Positions 13,011 to 24,810 of a stretch of DNA of 64,000 nucleotides are shown here, in pieces. Below the pieces are notes generated by a model that was given only the letters and a program-made list of their open reading frames with translations, was not told where the DNA came from and searched no databases. The DNA is from Silurus meridionalis. Lineage: Eukaryota > Chordata > Actinopteri > Siluriformes > Siluridae. How positions within the stretch are numbered: the stretch's first letter is position 1; each line of letters opens with the position of its first letter. The stretch lies in NCBI RefSeq assembly GCF_014805685.1, contig NC_060911.1, positions 10,056,212 through 10,120,211 of the forward strand, read 5' to 3'. The position numbers and the translations under genes are program-made.

Positions 13011-13914
13011 GTAGTTCTGTAGATGTGTAGATTAGCAGCTGTTTACTGATGCCGACTTAAGTGCCAACCTGTTCATGGCAATTGTGACAGACAGACAGAC
13101 AGACAGACAGAAATCTTGTCCCAAAAACACCTTTGGGGAATTGAATGTGGAATGTGATGTTCTCAAAAAAGGCACGTAAGCAAGTGTTGCTATAGAAATT
13201 TATTAGAATGTTAATATAATGGACAGCACTACTGTAATAGAAATGAATAGATACCGTTAGACCAATCAGAATCGAGCTCCTCAGCAAGTTTCAGCTCACC
13301 CTGCTGTTTTATTGAGGAAGCTAAAAATAATCCGTCCTGACTAGCGCACGGTGTAATTGCACAGCTCTAATAAATTGACTCGGGTGGCGTTCCTCTCCCA
13401 AAGTAGCATTGAGTGATTCCAGCCTTTTCTCTGATGTTTGCTTTTAATGCGTTAGCGCGGACCGCACAGCGCCGTCCCACCATCTGCTCTTCGTTAATAA
13501 CGTGCGCACTTCTGAGGAGCCGATCCTTCAGCGTGCACCTGGCGAGAGCACGCTGTAACTTTCTCCTGCTCTTTCATCTCCCGGCTCGGCCTGTTTACTC
13601 GTAACACTCGTAACTGTGCTCGTAACAAAACAGTGGTCGCATATGGAGCTTCTGGGCACCACTGAAGGGTTCACACACACCCGTCTTGTCCACTGGTAAA
13701 AATCCGACACTCAATGTACACGTTAGCGAGCTCGTGTCCCACCTCGGCGTTCGGTCGTTAACCTGAGCCCCGATAGACGATCCTAGAATCCTGGGATTCT
13801 GCAGAACTACAGAAGGGACTGGGCTCAGATTCTGTTTTATATCCTCTGGTTACATTTACGTGATTTTGAATAGAAATTCTGACTCTGCTGACACTGGAGT
13901 CCTTCCATCAAAAT
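13011..13914. other. Non-coding; (GACA)n at 13088-13111
   Basis: A short GACA tetranucleotide and a moderately CpG-containing stretch (13385-13620). No gene seen. Confidence 0.45.
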
Positions 13915-14065
13915 ACATACACTACATGGACACATTTTTGGACACCTTCTTCCCCAAACCCTTCCCAGCATACCCCTGTGCACAAAGCTGCAGCTCCAAG
14001 AAGATCTGCTTTACATGGGTTGGAGTTGAAAGATCTTGTATGGTCTGTTATAGAGCACTGACCAT
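13915..14065 (+). mobile_element. Tc1-like deletion derivative, copy 4 (partial)
   Basis: It keeps CACTACATGGACACATTTTT, TACCCCTGTGCACAAAGC, AGATCTGCTTTACATGGGTT and GTTATAGAGC, then family similarity stops. It is a 3'-truncated copy. Confidence 0.68.
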
Positions 14066-14187
14066 TTATTTTCTTGCTTGCTTTCTTTCCTTCCAGCTTT
14101 CCTGCTCCAGTGTAATGTAACGCCTCGCTCATCCTTCAGGCCTAAGTGTGTGTATCAGAGGAAGCAAGCAAACCTGTGATTGAAATG

Positions 14188-14189
<2 letters not shown>

Positions 14190-14232
<43 letters not shown>
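14190..14232. repeat. (CT)n microsatellite
   Basis: About 21 CT units. A (CA)n of about 14 units follows at 14578-14606. Confidence 0.95.
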
Positions 14233-14236
<4 letters not shown>

Positions 14237-14575
14237 CTCAGTCTCAGACGAGGCGCGTTTGGCACGTGACTGCTTAGCCACGCGGCACGAGCAAATTACA
14301 CGCAATCTTCTCTCTATCATGTTCGCTGCATTACACTCGTAGCTCATACATCCGCCGTTCGAAGGACGGCATGGACGCCGCGTTCGTTTCAGACCCCGGC
14401 TTTTCCTTTCATCTTCGAGTAAACAAGACCTACACTCTCTTTTTCTTTCTCTCTCTCACACACATACACACACACACAAATGTAAACACACCTTGAGCGA
14501 TTTAACCTTGTGAAAGAAAATCCTCCAGAGGAGCACAGGTTCAGTTTGACGAGACCTGGCTGTGATCTGATAAAG

Positions 14576-14607
<32 letters not shown>

Positions 14608-14806
14608 ACTCCTGCTTTTGCTCGTCGTCTATTTGATCCTGACGAATCTGAGGGGACACTTCTTTTTTTTTTTTTCTTTTTTTTTTACTTAAATTAATTT
14701 TTTATATTTCATTCAATGCGTTGTCTTTTTTCGTGCGTCCTTGTTAGTACAAGACAAAGTGTTAAAAAATAAAGTACAACTGTGCCTCAGTGTTCTGTAT
14801 TAGAAG

Positions 14807-15544
14807 CAGAGATGGAAAGTAACAAATGACGTTGCGTTAATGTAATTGAGAAGTTTCTACTTTTTTAAAGTAGTTTAAAATCTGTAACTTTAGCACGTTT
14901 TGTTTGATGTATTGGACTTAACTTCTTTTTAAATTGGATACGTATATAAAAAATCGCACCCTGGAATTTACTGCACTGACGTGCAAAACTCACAAAGAAT
15001 GATGGAGACGGAAAAGACCGACATGAGTGACGCACAGTCGTCTGAAAGCGACTTCTTTCGCAAGTCCCAATATAATTCACTGTATTATCACTACAAATGA
15101 GACCAACAGCCAATTAGCTTTCTGTTATTGAAGCGAATCCCTCGGATTGTACCACAGACGTAAAAATGGAATTACATTTTCTGAAAGCCTTGGGGAAGTG
15201 AAAGTTAATGGGGAAAAAGAACATTGAATTCAGGACTCGGTTAAGGCTAACAACGTATTTGTGTGTGGTTGTGTTTTTGATGTCGTGATATCGGCCTTAA
15301 ATTTCATTCGATTAATAGCTTTTAAAAAGTCTTAAAACGTCTTCACTTTGACTTTGTTAAACCTTTAAAAAACCCGACTAGAACCCTCTTAAAAAAATAA
15401 AAGTTTTACTCCAAATACATTTTTAAAAAATGCTGTATTTCTTTTACTTGTAGATTTTTAGTGGGAAACTTTACTCGTACTTAAGAATAATTCAGTTCAA
15501 GTAACTTTACTTATGTAAAATATTTTAGTACTCTTCCACCTCTG
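14807..15544. mobile_element. hAT-like non-autonomous element, copy A
   Basis: The ends are CAGAGATGGAAAGTAAC and AGTACTCTTCCACCTCTG, short inverted repeats of the kind seen at fish hAT elements (CAGAGGTGxAAAGTA). The 738-bp interior is AT-rich with no transposase frame. Eight-base flanks are not a clear duplication. Interior GTGCAAAACTCACAAAG and ATGGAGACGGAAAAGAC recur in copy B. Confidence 0.65.
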
Positions 15545-15556
15545 ATAAGTGTCAAT

Positions 15557-15865
15557 GTCGTGTGTGTGTGTGTGTGTGTGTGTGTAGAAAGAAGAAATTT
15601 CACATAATCTTAGGATTGTGTCAAATAGACACTTTTTTTCTCCTCTTCGGCTTCTGGTGGAAAGGTCCAGGTGTGATTTGGGTAATCATAATGGTGGAAG
15701 GTGTGTGTGTGTGTGTGTGTGTGTGTGTAGGAAGGAAAGGTGTTTTTAAAAAATTCCTCATATTCCTAGGATTGCGTCAAATAGGCCCTCTTTGGCTCCT
15801 GACGGAAAGGTCCAGGTGTGATTTGGGTCTGGGTGTAGCCATAGTTAGTTACAGTAATTATAGGT

Positions 15866-15910
<45 letters not shown>

Positions 15911-16042
15911 AGCCTGCGACATAAAGATGACTTCAGAGCATTGTGATGTGTAAAACAAACAGAGATAAAGTTGGTACTGTGCACATTCCGTGCTTCCTCG
16001 CTTGTCGTCTATTTGCTAAGGATTTAGCATAACCCACAGGAG

Positions 16043-16083
<41 letters not shown>
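15557..16083. repeat. Tandem duplication of a ~140-bp unit with (GT)n spacers
   Basis: Two units share GGATTG[TC]GTCAAATAG, GGAAAGGTCCAGGTGTGATT and TGGG (15612-15680, 15768-15828). (GT)n runs stand at 15560-15586, 15700-15728, 15868-15908 and 16044-16082. This is a local duplication mediated by, or containing, GT repeats. Confidence 0.8.
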
Positions 16084-16257
16084 TGTGTGCGCGTGCACGC
16101 GAGTGGTTTCACAAAGCATTAGCGAGATGAAAGAATCTTGATGCATTTTTCACCCCGTTCGGTTTACAGTGATTCAGACGGTGTTGATTCAGTACCCACT
16201 AGAAAACCGTGCACTCAAGCGAAAAGGATTAAACGATTACTATGTGTACTAGTACAC

Positions 16258-16677
16258 TGTAGGCCAAAAGTATTAGGACACCCAGCTTTTCTTCAAACTG
16301 TTATAATAATTTTGGAGGCACACAATTGTCTTTGGATGTGCATTCAATTTTCCCTCCACTTGAACTAGGAGACCCAAACACGTTCTAGCATGACAATACC
16401 CCTGTGCACTAAGCAAACTCCATGAAGATCTGCTTTACATGGTTTTGGAGTGGAAGATCTACCCTACTGAACCCTGCTAAACAACTTTGGGATGACGCTG
16501 ATTTGCACCCCAGACCTCCTCACCTCCATCAGTACCTGACTTTACTAAACACCCGTGTAGCTGAATGAACAAAAAATCTCCACAAAATGTGGTAGATATT
16601 CTTCCCAGAAGAGTGGAGATTGTTATAATAGCATATGGGGACTTAATGTTGAATGGAATGTTTAAAAACATACCAAC
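16258..16677 (+). mobile_element. Tc1-like deletion derivative, copy 5
   Basis: A nearly full-length copy. It starts GGCCAAAAGTATTAGGACAC and has GGAGGCACACAATTGTC, GAAGATCTGCTTTACATGG and CTTCCCAGAAGAGTGGAGAT; the right end, around AAAAACATACCAACC, lacks the final inverted repeat. Confidence 0.75.
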
Positions 16678-19165
16678 CCGGCCAATCGGCTAATCGAATT
16701 CACCTTTCGACATGCTAACATTTCCCCCTCTCGTTATTTCCTCATCATACTGTCTATTGAACACCTGCGGACATGAAGCTTGGGGCTTGAACTTTGTGAT
16801 CATGTTTGATTGAATTGGAGATGCTTTTCTGCTCACCACGGTCATACAGAGTGGTGAGTTCTCTCTTAAACTTAATGTCACTTCGAAACTGTTGTGGTGC
16901 AAGTTAAATAAACGGCAGGCGGACGCGACGCGGGTGTACAGGGATGTTCCAGCGCGGATGAGCAACTTTTGGGGGAAGAAAGTGTGGACCCGGAGAGTTT
17001 TTAGACGACGCCGTTTTCAAATGGATCCGAATGACTGTGTCTGTGTAATGCCACTGCGTTCAGTGTACGCTTTTACGTTCTCTTGTAATAAAAAAAAAAC
17101 AAAAACAAAAAAAAAAACTGGTGCATTGTTTCAATAGAAAACCGTAACAGTAATGAACGTATGCTGATTTAATCCCTTGCTCAATCCCGTTCCAACGCAC
17201 CGAGGCAGGTCTACATTACCATCTGGCCGAGTGAAACAGTAACAGCTGATGAAGAAGGAAAGTGCGACGTGTTGTCGAGTAAACACAATGTCATCATAAT
17301 CATTCCCGCTAAATATTAACACGCTATTCATTTAACGCCACGCTAACCGCGAGCCCAGATCCGCTCCCAGACAAATCATAACCCGGATAAATGTTTGTTT
17401 CCGTTACTGATCCCTGTTCACCGTCTTGATCTCTCTCTTTGTTTTTTTTCCCCACAACAATGCCACCCCCACCCAACCCCGCCACCGCTGCCGTTTAATC
17501 TCTCTCCAGTTGTTCTCACGGGGATGAAATGATGTCGCGGTGGCATCGATTTCCCCCGTTCCAACCCAGCAGCTTCAAGGAGGAACTGTACACTTTTTTT
17601 TCCCTTTTTTTTCTTTTCCTCTCCATCCTCCCCTCTCTTTACAGCGTTGTGTTTGTGGAAAAACAAACCCCATCCAGCTCAATTCCTGCAGCGTTTTGAA
17701 AGTAAAGAAAGGGATTGACGTAGGTGGGTTAATTGTAGGAACGCAGTAAAAACCCCTTCCACTCAATTACACGGCTTAATTAAACACCGCAAAACTTACT
17801 ATCTTTTTTATTTTATTTTTTATTTTTTAAATATAAAAACCTGAGGGCCACATTTTAATTAAAGTGCACTTTTGGGCCGAGCTCCAGAGACGCGTTTCAG
17901 CATTTTAAACCGCACCGCACAATCGCTTGAGATCAGAGGATGAAGGGGCGCTCGAAGAAGAAGAAGAAGGTGGCGGTGGTAGTTTCGGAAACGCCTCCTT
18001 CTCCTCCTCCTGTACTCCCTCCGATCCTCATTAGTGAGCAAACACTAGCTCAGAGCTCTGCACCAGGCTTTGTGTTTCTCCGCATGGCTGTGTTTTTGAT
18101 TGTCTCAGCACTTTGGCAGAGGAGAGCACAAGCTCCCGTGGCTGGTCGCCCAAATTTCGGCGTCCCTGATTGTCCTCCATTCACTGATATATGGACGGCT
18201 TCTCCAAAAAAATGCTGATTGCTCTTTCCGTGAAACTTTGAATTTGTTAGCCTTGAGAATTAGTGTTGGGTGGAAATTTTTCCAATGAATGCCGTGTTTT
18301 ATTTCCCTTGCACCGTTTTTTCAAAACGACGAGATAAGGAAGCTATTTCGTTGTTCCATGCTTACTAACGGGACTCGATAAAAAATCGGTACGGAATCCC
18401 CTAATCAACAAGGAACGACATTGATCTTCTTTCCATCTAGGACATGCCCATCTTTACATTAAAGTAAACAACCATGGAGATTGCTTATGATCTTCAGGAC
18501 CGACGCTCACTCTCCATCCAAACGATTAAAGTACACCGGTGTGAGATCCGGAAGGTCGTACACGGGCCAGAGGTGGTGGGAATTTTCCCAGATGGCATGT
18601 TCATGCAGGCTCCGTTCTTTCATGCCTTTTTTTGTTTTGTTTTCACTAGACGTTCGTATTGTGTGTGTTCTTTTTATCGTGCCTGCATAAACAATAATCT
18701 ATATCTTCCTAGGACAGATCTTTCTTTTAATGTCTTTGTGTTCTGGCTTTCACACAGCGCTCAAGTGCGTTTCAGCGCCTCTGATCTTTACAATGTTAGG
18801 AGCTGTGGAAGTTGGGGGACGGTAATAAAGCAAGCGCAGGACACCTCGTAATGGCAGCTCTGGTCTTTACTGGGTGTGTGTGTGAGCGAACAACGTGTTG
18901 AGGCGGTGTACAATAAAGCACATCTAACTTATGAGTATGAGCATAATAAAAACGCTTTCTGCTGACTCTGATCTAATAACCGCTTTACTACCTAATGACC
19001 GTATTCTGGTCCGAATGCAAGTCAAAGTTTTTTCCCCCCTTTTAAGAATGGTTAGACTGCTCAATAGCTCTGAACACATCTTACAGAAAGCAAATAAAAA
19101 AATTACTAAAATGCAAAGAGAAAGAATTGGGACCACCTGACTTTGCGATTCTTCCCCTTAACTGT
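16678..19165. other. Non-coding; purine and CT-rich patches
   Basis: A GAAGAAGAAGAAG patch at 17955-17970, A-rich runs near 17089-17118 and T-rich runs near 17594-17630. A 125-codon frame at 18474-18851 has no recognised motif and is treated as chance. Confidence 0.4.
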
Positions 19166-19405
19166 TACCACAAAGTTGGATTTGGAAACTATTGTTGTTC
19201 AGTTGAACCAGGAAACCCAAACCTGTTCCAGCATGACAATGTCCCTGTGCACAAAACCAGCTCCAGTTTACGGTTTAAAATCTTTTTTGGGCTGTTTTAG
19301 AGCTCTGACCTCAACGCTACTGAACAGCTTTGGGATGAACTGGAACACCGATGGAACTCCAGCCCTTCTCACCTCAACTACATCAGTATGATTTTGGTAA
19401 CACCC
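19166..19405 (+). mobile_element. Tc1-like deletion derivative, copy 6 (partial)
   Basis: It has CCAAACCTGTTCCAGCATGA, CCCTGTGCACAAAACCAGCT, TAGAGCTCTGACCTCAACGC and CAGCTTTGGGATGAACTGGA. The right end is missing. The long minus-strand open frame across it is incidental. Confidence 0.72.
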
Positions 19406-19894
19406 TCTACAAGCCGCCACAAACGCACTGTAGACCACTAGGCCATGCCAAAATTGTGCCGTCAAATGTTTGTGCCAGAACGTGCATTTGGAATTCTTCC
19501 GGGTTGACCGTTCAGCTCCACGGTGGAAAAGAAGAATTTTTCTGTGGCTCATTTTTACAGACTGGCTTTTCCAATTGTATAGCAAAGAGCTGTCAGGTTC
19601 CGCATGCTGATTGGTCAGAAGGATCCGTGATCGGAGGCCGCTTGTTTTCAATGAGAGCTGGTGATGACGAGTTTTGGCGAAAAGATGTGGGCGGAGGAGA
19701 GCAAAAGACAGACACGTTTTAACCTTCGGAGGTTGGAAAAATTCGGAGTATGGATGAACGGTCCACTGATTTGATGTCAAACCTGCAGTGTTAATAAAAG
19801 CGAATAAAAAGTTCCTGTGCCGACTAGTAGTAGAAACGCATAGTGACGATTTGCCGAGATTCTGCAAGTTAAATTGAGATGTTTGGGGGAAACT
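19406..19894. other. Non-coding, possible transposon remnant
   Basis: More GC-rich than its surroundings and open on both strands (the minus frame spans 19268-19867, 199 codons), but no motif is visible and part of the frame is antisense Tc1-like sequence. Confidence 0.3.
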
Positions 19895-20110
19895 TTTACA
19901 AGGTGATATCTAAAAGTTTGGAGACTGGCTCTGAGCATTAGAAAGTACGTTATTTATCTATGCTTACACACTATCTTTTTTAAAATAGTTTGCACAGCAA
20001 TACTGTGGAAGGTTGGTGCTCCCTGTGACTGCACGTACAGCCTTGCGCTGCCATCTGTTGGCCTGTTTTGAAACTAGTCTCGAAACCCTTTGACGCCGCC
20101 CTGTAAGTCT
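19895..20110 (-). mobile_element. mariner-like fragment 2
   Basis: It shares TTGCACAGCAATAC and GGTTGGTGCTCCCTGTGACT with the other two mariner-like pieces, in the same orientation. The transposase region is deleted. Confidence 0.55.
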
Positions 20111-21103
20111 TAACGTATACTTGTTGATCTGTGGAAGCAATTAAATATTTATTAAGCATTTCTGGAAGGAGTCACCAGTGTTGGAGCTTGTAAAATTGAG
20201 TCGTTGTGGCTCGTTTGCCTGAAATTTTTGTGCGTTGAGATGCTTTTCTGGTCACCACAGTTGTTAAGTTTTTATTAGGTTGTTTTTATTTACACTCGAA
20301 GACAGACTCAGACAAAACAACTTTATTGTTTTGCCAAATTTCCACAGCATTGTGGTGAAATCTTTTTTTATTTTATTATTTTATTTTTTTATGCTAATAC
20401 ACTTTAAATGCAGATTTAAAAAGGCATATAATTTTCCATCCTTGTCTCCGAGCTCTGGTAGAGTTAGAGAAGGCAGTTGAAGAGAGTTAGCGTGTGTGTC
20501 GGACACAGTTCAAATAAACTCTCGTCTCTGAAGTTCGTGTCTTCGCTCTACACTTCTTGACCCGCTTCACGCTCTGATTCTTCTTAATTGTATTGTGTTA
20601 GCCTGTGTCATCTTTTATTGTGCTTTCAGAAGCAACAGGATATTAAAATGTGTCTGGATCGTAAACCGACCGGAAAAAAAACTGTGGTTGTTTTGTGAAA
20701 CTACATTCCTAGAATAGTAATTAACCCACATCCCGACATCCAGTGTTGGCTAATATCTAAACAGATGGAGAGAGCGAAAGCTGGATGGCTGCACAGTCTG
20801 ATTATGAGGGGGAAAATATGAACATTATCTAGGCAGCTTGAATAGGTATCGGTTAATAAATTATAAATGGAAGACTTTTTCGTGTTTTCTCCATCGCTCT
20901 ACACGGCAAGACACTACACCTACCAGTTGCATCTCCGACTCATAAAATAAGCCTCATGTTGCAAATGGAATAACACACAGATGGACGAATCAGCAGCATC
21001 CGAACAGAAGACGTAAGAAAGAAATCCTATGTTCAACTTAAACTGATAAATCTAGCTCTCTCTTTTTAACCATGATACTAGTTCTTTTGGAGATTTCGAC
21101 CAA
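20111..21103. other. Non-coding, nothing recognised
   Basis: AT-rich with T-runs; no repeat family assigned. Confidence 0.45.
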
Positions 21104-21346
21104 ATGTGCAGTAAAGAAGTCCCTCCAGATTCACAGCATCAGGCCACAGATATGCCTCTGCATCCCTCTGGCCATTCAACCCTCTCAGTGTTGCCAAGCA
21201 ACCAGGAGGCTGGGAAGGAGGTCATCAGGGCTGCTTTTGCCACCCCCGCTGAGGGAAGCGAGGAAGGGACAGTAAAGATTGGAGAACATATCTCTTTAAA
21301 ATCCTTCCTTAAGCTCCCTAACGATATGTCTAGCATCAAAAATTGA
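21104..21346 (+). other. Unrecognised open frame (80 codons, ATG start)
   Basis: From ATG 21104 to a stop at 21344-21346. The product is polar with P/S/E-rich text (SKEVPPDSQHQATDMPLHPS, ATPAEGSEEGTVKIGE) and no domain I recognise. Base composition is more balanced than its neighbours. It stands immediately before an imperfect repeat region whose frame stays open to 21735. It may be a mobile-element remnant or a chance frame. No splice structure links it to fbxw7. Confidence 0.2.
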
Positions 21347-21439
21347 GTTTGCTAGTTGAAGGTGGTGCAGGGTTCTCAATGGAAGGTTCTCTCATCGGAT
21401 TTTTCTTCCCAGTGTCAGGAGTTTCGCCAGCGGTAGTCG

Positions 21440-21640
21440 CTAAAAGTTTCCTGGTAGCAGGTCAGTGGCAGGAGCACGTTCTCTCAGCGGTCGCCAATGG
21501 AACATTCCTAATGGTAGTCAATGAAAGGAAGGGTTTTGCCGTGGCGGGCAATGAAATCTTTCCAGTTGCTTGCGGTAGAAGGTTCCCTGTGGCCGCCAGC
21601 GGAAGGTTCCCTGTGGAAGTCGGATTTTTCCCTAGTCACA
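21440..21640. repeat. Degenerate tandem repeat (GGAAGGTTCCCTGTGG type)
   Basis: About six diverged units near 27 bp: GTCGCCAATGGAACATTCCT, AATGAAAGGAAGGGTTTTGC, GCGGTAGAAGGTTCCCTGTG, AGCGGAAGGTTCCCTGTGG. The last two are nearly identical. Confidence 0.6.
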
Positions 21641-21872
21641 GATTCTTCAATAAAAGTTTTTTGCGGTTAGAACCGTTCCCTAAAATCTTTTCTGTGAGGG
21701 CCACATCATTTTTCCTTTCTTCATATATGATTTGAAATGATTTTATTATACCTTCTAATGCTAGATTAGTTTATTACAAGGAAATGAGCAGTATATATCA
21801 AGAGATTATTGTTATCATAATGACCTTTTTTTCATATTCATTGCTATTGAAATCAAAACATTTACTTATAAC

Positions 21873-22265
21873 TAGAGGTTGACCGATTATACCGATTTGG
21901 ATCGTACTTGCCGATAACAGATTAGTCAACCAATAGTTTTTCAAAATGGATACTGGATAAACAAAAATTGCAAACACTCCATGTAAAATTGTACTGAATT
22001 ATTTTACAATAAAATAAAATAAAAATGTGCTAAAGGAAATAAATATGAAATTATTAAGTAATGAAAATTATTTTATATAATTCATTAATAATGAATATAA
22101 TGTAGCACTCTCCTTGTGTAGTTCGAAAGCCGACCTTTATCATCAAATACAGATATGATTTAAGTAAAACATACATGTAAAATAATACATTTTAAAAATA
22201 TGTCTTTGACATTGTTCAGAGGGTCGTTCCAAATGTGGGGCTGCACTTTGGGAAACCCTGCGCTA
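21873..22265. repeat. Interspersed repeat 'TAGAGGTTGACCGATTATAC'
   Basis: The left end TAGAGGTTGACCGATTATAC resembles a widespread teleost repeat with CGATTA words. The interior is very AT-rich, and the right boundary, near GGGAAACCCTGCGCTAG, is approximate. Confidence 0.45.
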
Positions 22266-22289
22266 GTATATAGTCCTAATGAAATTGAG

Positions 22290-22760
22290 CATGATTTAAC
22301 TTCAACCCATTCCCCATCTTTGTTAAGCTGATATCATTCGAAGAGCATCTCTAACAGAAATGTGAGATGTTATGGTGTATACTGTGTTATTAGCATGTGC
22401 TTGAGTAAATGAACCTGATTCTCTCAGAGATCTCAGATTTCTCGTCCATCCCTGTTTTCCATTTTGAGAGGTCCCGCTCATTTGGAGGTCTTATTTGTTT
22501 CCTGAATGGCTAATATGCCAAGCTCATGGAACGAGGCTGCTGAGAGGAGGGCCTTGTTTCGGAACTCTTCCTTTGCGGGCCGTCTGACTGCGCAGGCAGC
22601 GCCGCTTTCCTCATTTCCATACAGCTGCTCCAGCAGTAACACTCCCTGCAGACTTCGCAGGCTGCCTTCGTGTGCATCGGCAAAGAACCTTTTCTGAGAA
22701 GAGGAGTGGCCCAGCGGGTTACTGATGGGTGCAGCTTGTGAATCACTGGCATCTGTTTAA
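22290..22760. promoter_or_regulatory. Candidate conserved non-coding segment
   Basis: A balanced-composition, repeat-free stretch in AT-rich surroundings, with no credible reading frame. Proposed only from composition; conservation is untested. Confidence 0.2.
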
Positions 22761-23299
22761 AGCTTGTAGGTTAACACACATAGCCTGCAGCCTCCAACAA
22801 ACACCGTGCAGTTTTATACACATCATTATTCTAATCGCCAGACTGATGACTTGTATTATTGGGAAGACATATGGACCAAAAGTCTGGAAACATCTAAAGT
22901 TTCATTCATTCCCATTAGATTGGTGTGTACAAATGGGACAGATGCTTTAGCTCTTGGATGTAATTAATCTAGTTTCGTTTATCTAGTATTAGTTTGCTTG
23001 AACAAATCTAGTAAGGGAATTACATAAGGTTAGTTTTAACCGAGCTACCAAAGTTGTAATGGTTTCTATACTATTGGGTTTGAATTTACACAGGATAAGT
23101 TTTCCCTTTTTGAAGAGAAGAACGTGAATTGTCTGTATATGTCTCGACCGAAATGTTTTTTTTCCTTTGGCTTCGTCACGAAATGCCGGCATCGGGTCTT
23201 TTTTTTTTTTCCTTTCAACCCGCACGTCGAATCGCCAGCGGAGCTCATCGGTGGGATAAAGAGAATCCGATTGGCTGTTCATCTTAGCGAATAAGCGCA

Positions 23300-23420
23300 C
23301 GCGGAAAAAACGGAGTCACGTGACAAAAGAACGAACGACTTGGACCAGAGGACTCTTATGAACTACTCAATTCTGTTTCCTGTGTAATGCAGTGCATGGA
23401 GTATATGGGAGTTCTTAGCT
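23300..23420. repeat. Dispersed repeat, copy 1 (GTCACGTGA…GAACGAACGACT)
   Basis: GGAGTCACGTGACAAAAGAA, CGAACGACTTGG and CTACTCAATTCTGTTTCCT match the segment at 31035-31345. Confidence 0.6.
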
Positions 23421-24539
23421 AGCTAATAAACTAACAGATTCAGTGTACTATTTGGACGCGCAAAAGAATTCGGAACAGTGTTTTTGGAAAATATGTGGTC
23501 AGATGTGTTTCAGTCCCCTCGTAATGCTCGCCATCCCGTTGCTCTTAAGAACATTTCCACCCATTTCAAAACCCAACCATTTATTTCCATCAAGAGATTT
23601 TCCGTGTCTTGTCTGGTTCCTCAGAAGTCCATCACAGGAATTTTTATTTGTCTGTTTCTGCTTGCGGATCGGACGAGCTCTGAGACGCCTCATCTGGATA
23701 AATGACTGTAATTGTAGCAGTCGTGTCTCATTCTCTCTCGCTCACAAACCACCACCCCCTCCATTCTAAATCCACTCACCTGCTTCCTCTCATCCATCCT
23801 TCGCTGTTTTTCTTTTCCCCTTCTCTTCCATTTGCTTGTTGTTGTATTTTTTTTTTTTCTTTTTTTCACCGAATTCAGCCGTAATTATGGCGCCGTTTAA
23901 CTTAAACACACTGAGCATGGTGCACTTTTAACTCCACAACAAAAGCACACACAGCTTTATAGGAAATTATTTTGAGTAAAAAGTTTCCCGGGAGATTGTG
24001 AATTCTACCTGAAAAAAGCGCAATCAATTTAAATACCAGTAAAATAATTCTTTTTTTCAATTTAATTAAGAATTTTTTTGGGATTTATGCGTTTCTGTAG
24101 TCGGTTACGCAGTACGTATTCAAGGTGCACTCGATCCAGCTGCTTTCGAACATCTGTAAAGCTTTTTGTTCTTGGACATGGAGAGCATTTTGTGACCTAA
24201 TTTGATTAACATATTGGTTGATTTACTTATTGAAAAGCAGGAACGGCTGCTCGAAACGCTCGAAGGGTGCAGGATGATGATATTTGCTTTCTCAAACAGG
24301 AAAAAAGGAAAATGGGCAGGTTTAAGAACAGGAAGTCATAAACAGGGAAAAGAGGGTTGGTTTGTTTGCGTTCAAGCAAAGTAGGCAGCGTGCTTTGCCG
24401 GGTGTGTTTGCCCCCGTGTATAGCTGAAATGATGCCTCCCACACAACTGTTCTCTCCAAAATCCTTTACAATTTGTAGCTTTTACAGTAAACCCCCGAGC
24501 TTCATGTCTAATAGAACGTTGTTAGACGTGTAAAATAGG
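23421..24539. other. Non-coding, nothing recognised
   Basis: Contains pyrimidine-rich 23720-23870 with a T-run and nothing else of note. Confidence 0.45.
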
Positions 24540-24810
24540 GCTGGTATTAAAGTTTTGAGACTCGCTCTCTGTTTACAAAAAGTACTTTATTTATCTACGT
24601 ATATACACCATCACTTTCAAAATAGTCCCCTTGCACAGCAATACAGCGCCCCCAGCGTTCCAGCCACTTGCACAGCTCCCCATATCTTTTGGCACACTGA
24701 CTTCTAAAGGTTGGTGCTCCCTGTGAATGTGCGTGACCCGTGCTGCCATTTGTTGGCGTGTTACATAACTAGACTAGACTAGAAAACATTTTAATACCAC
24801 CACAATTAGT
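24540..24810 (-). mobile_element. mariner-like fragment 3
   Basis: It reads GGTATTAAAGTTTTGAGACT at the left end, then TTTCAAAATAGTCCCCTTGC, ACAGCGCCCCCAGCGTTCCA and GGTTGGTGCTCCCTGTGAAT, with TTTTAATACCACCAC at the right. The ends look like imperfect inverted repeats (GGTATTAAAGTTTTGAG/ACATTTTAATACC), so this is a near-complete short deletion derivative. Confidence 0.6.

Noticed and set aside
18474..18851. 125-codon frame MEIAYDLQDR…
   Set aside because: No motif, ordinary AT-rich flanks and a hydrophobic, cysteine-rich tail read from T-rich DNA. Chance frame is the simplest explanation.
19268..19867. 199-codon minus-strand open frame, the longest in the window
   Set aside because: It runs antisense through a Tc1-like relic, shows no recognisable domain and has no splice or start context.
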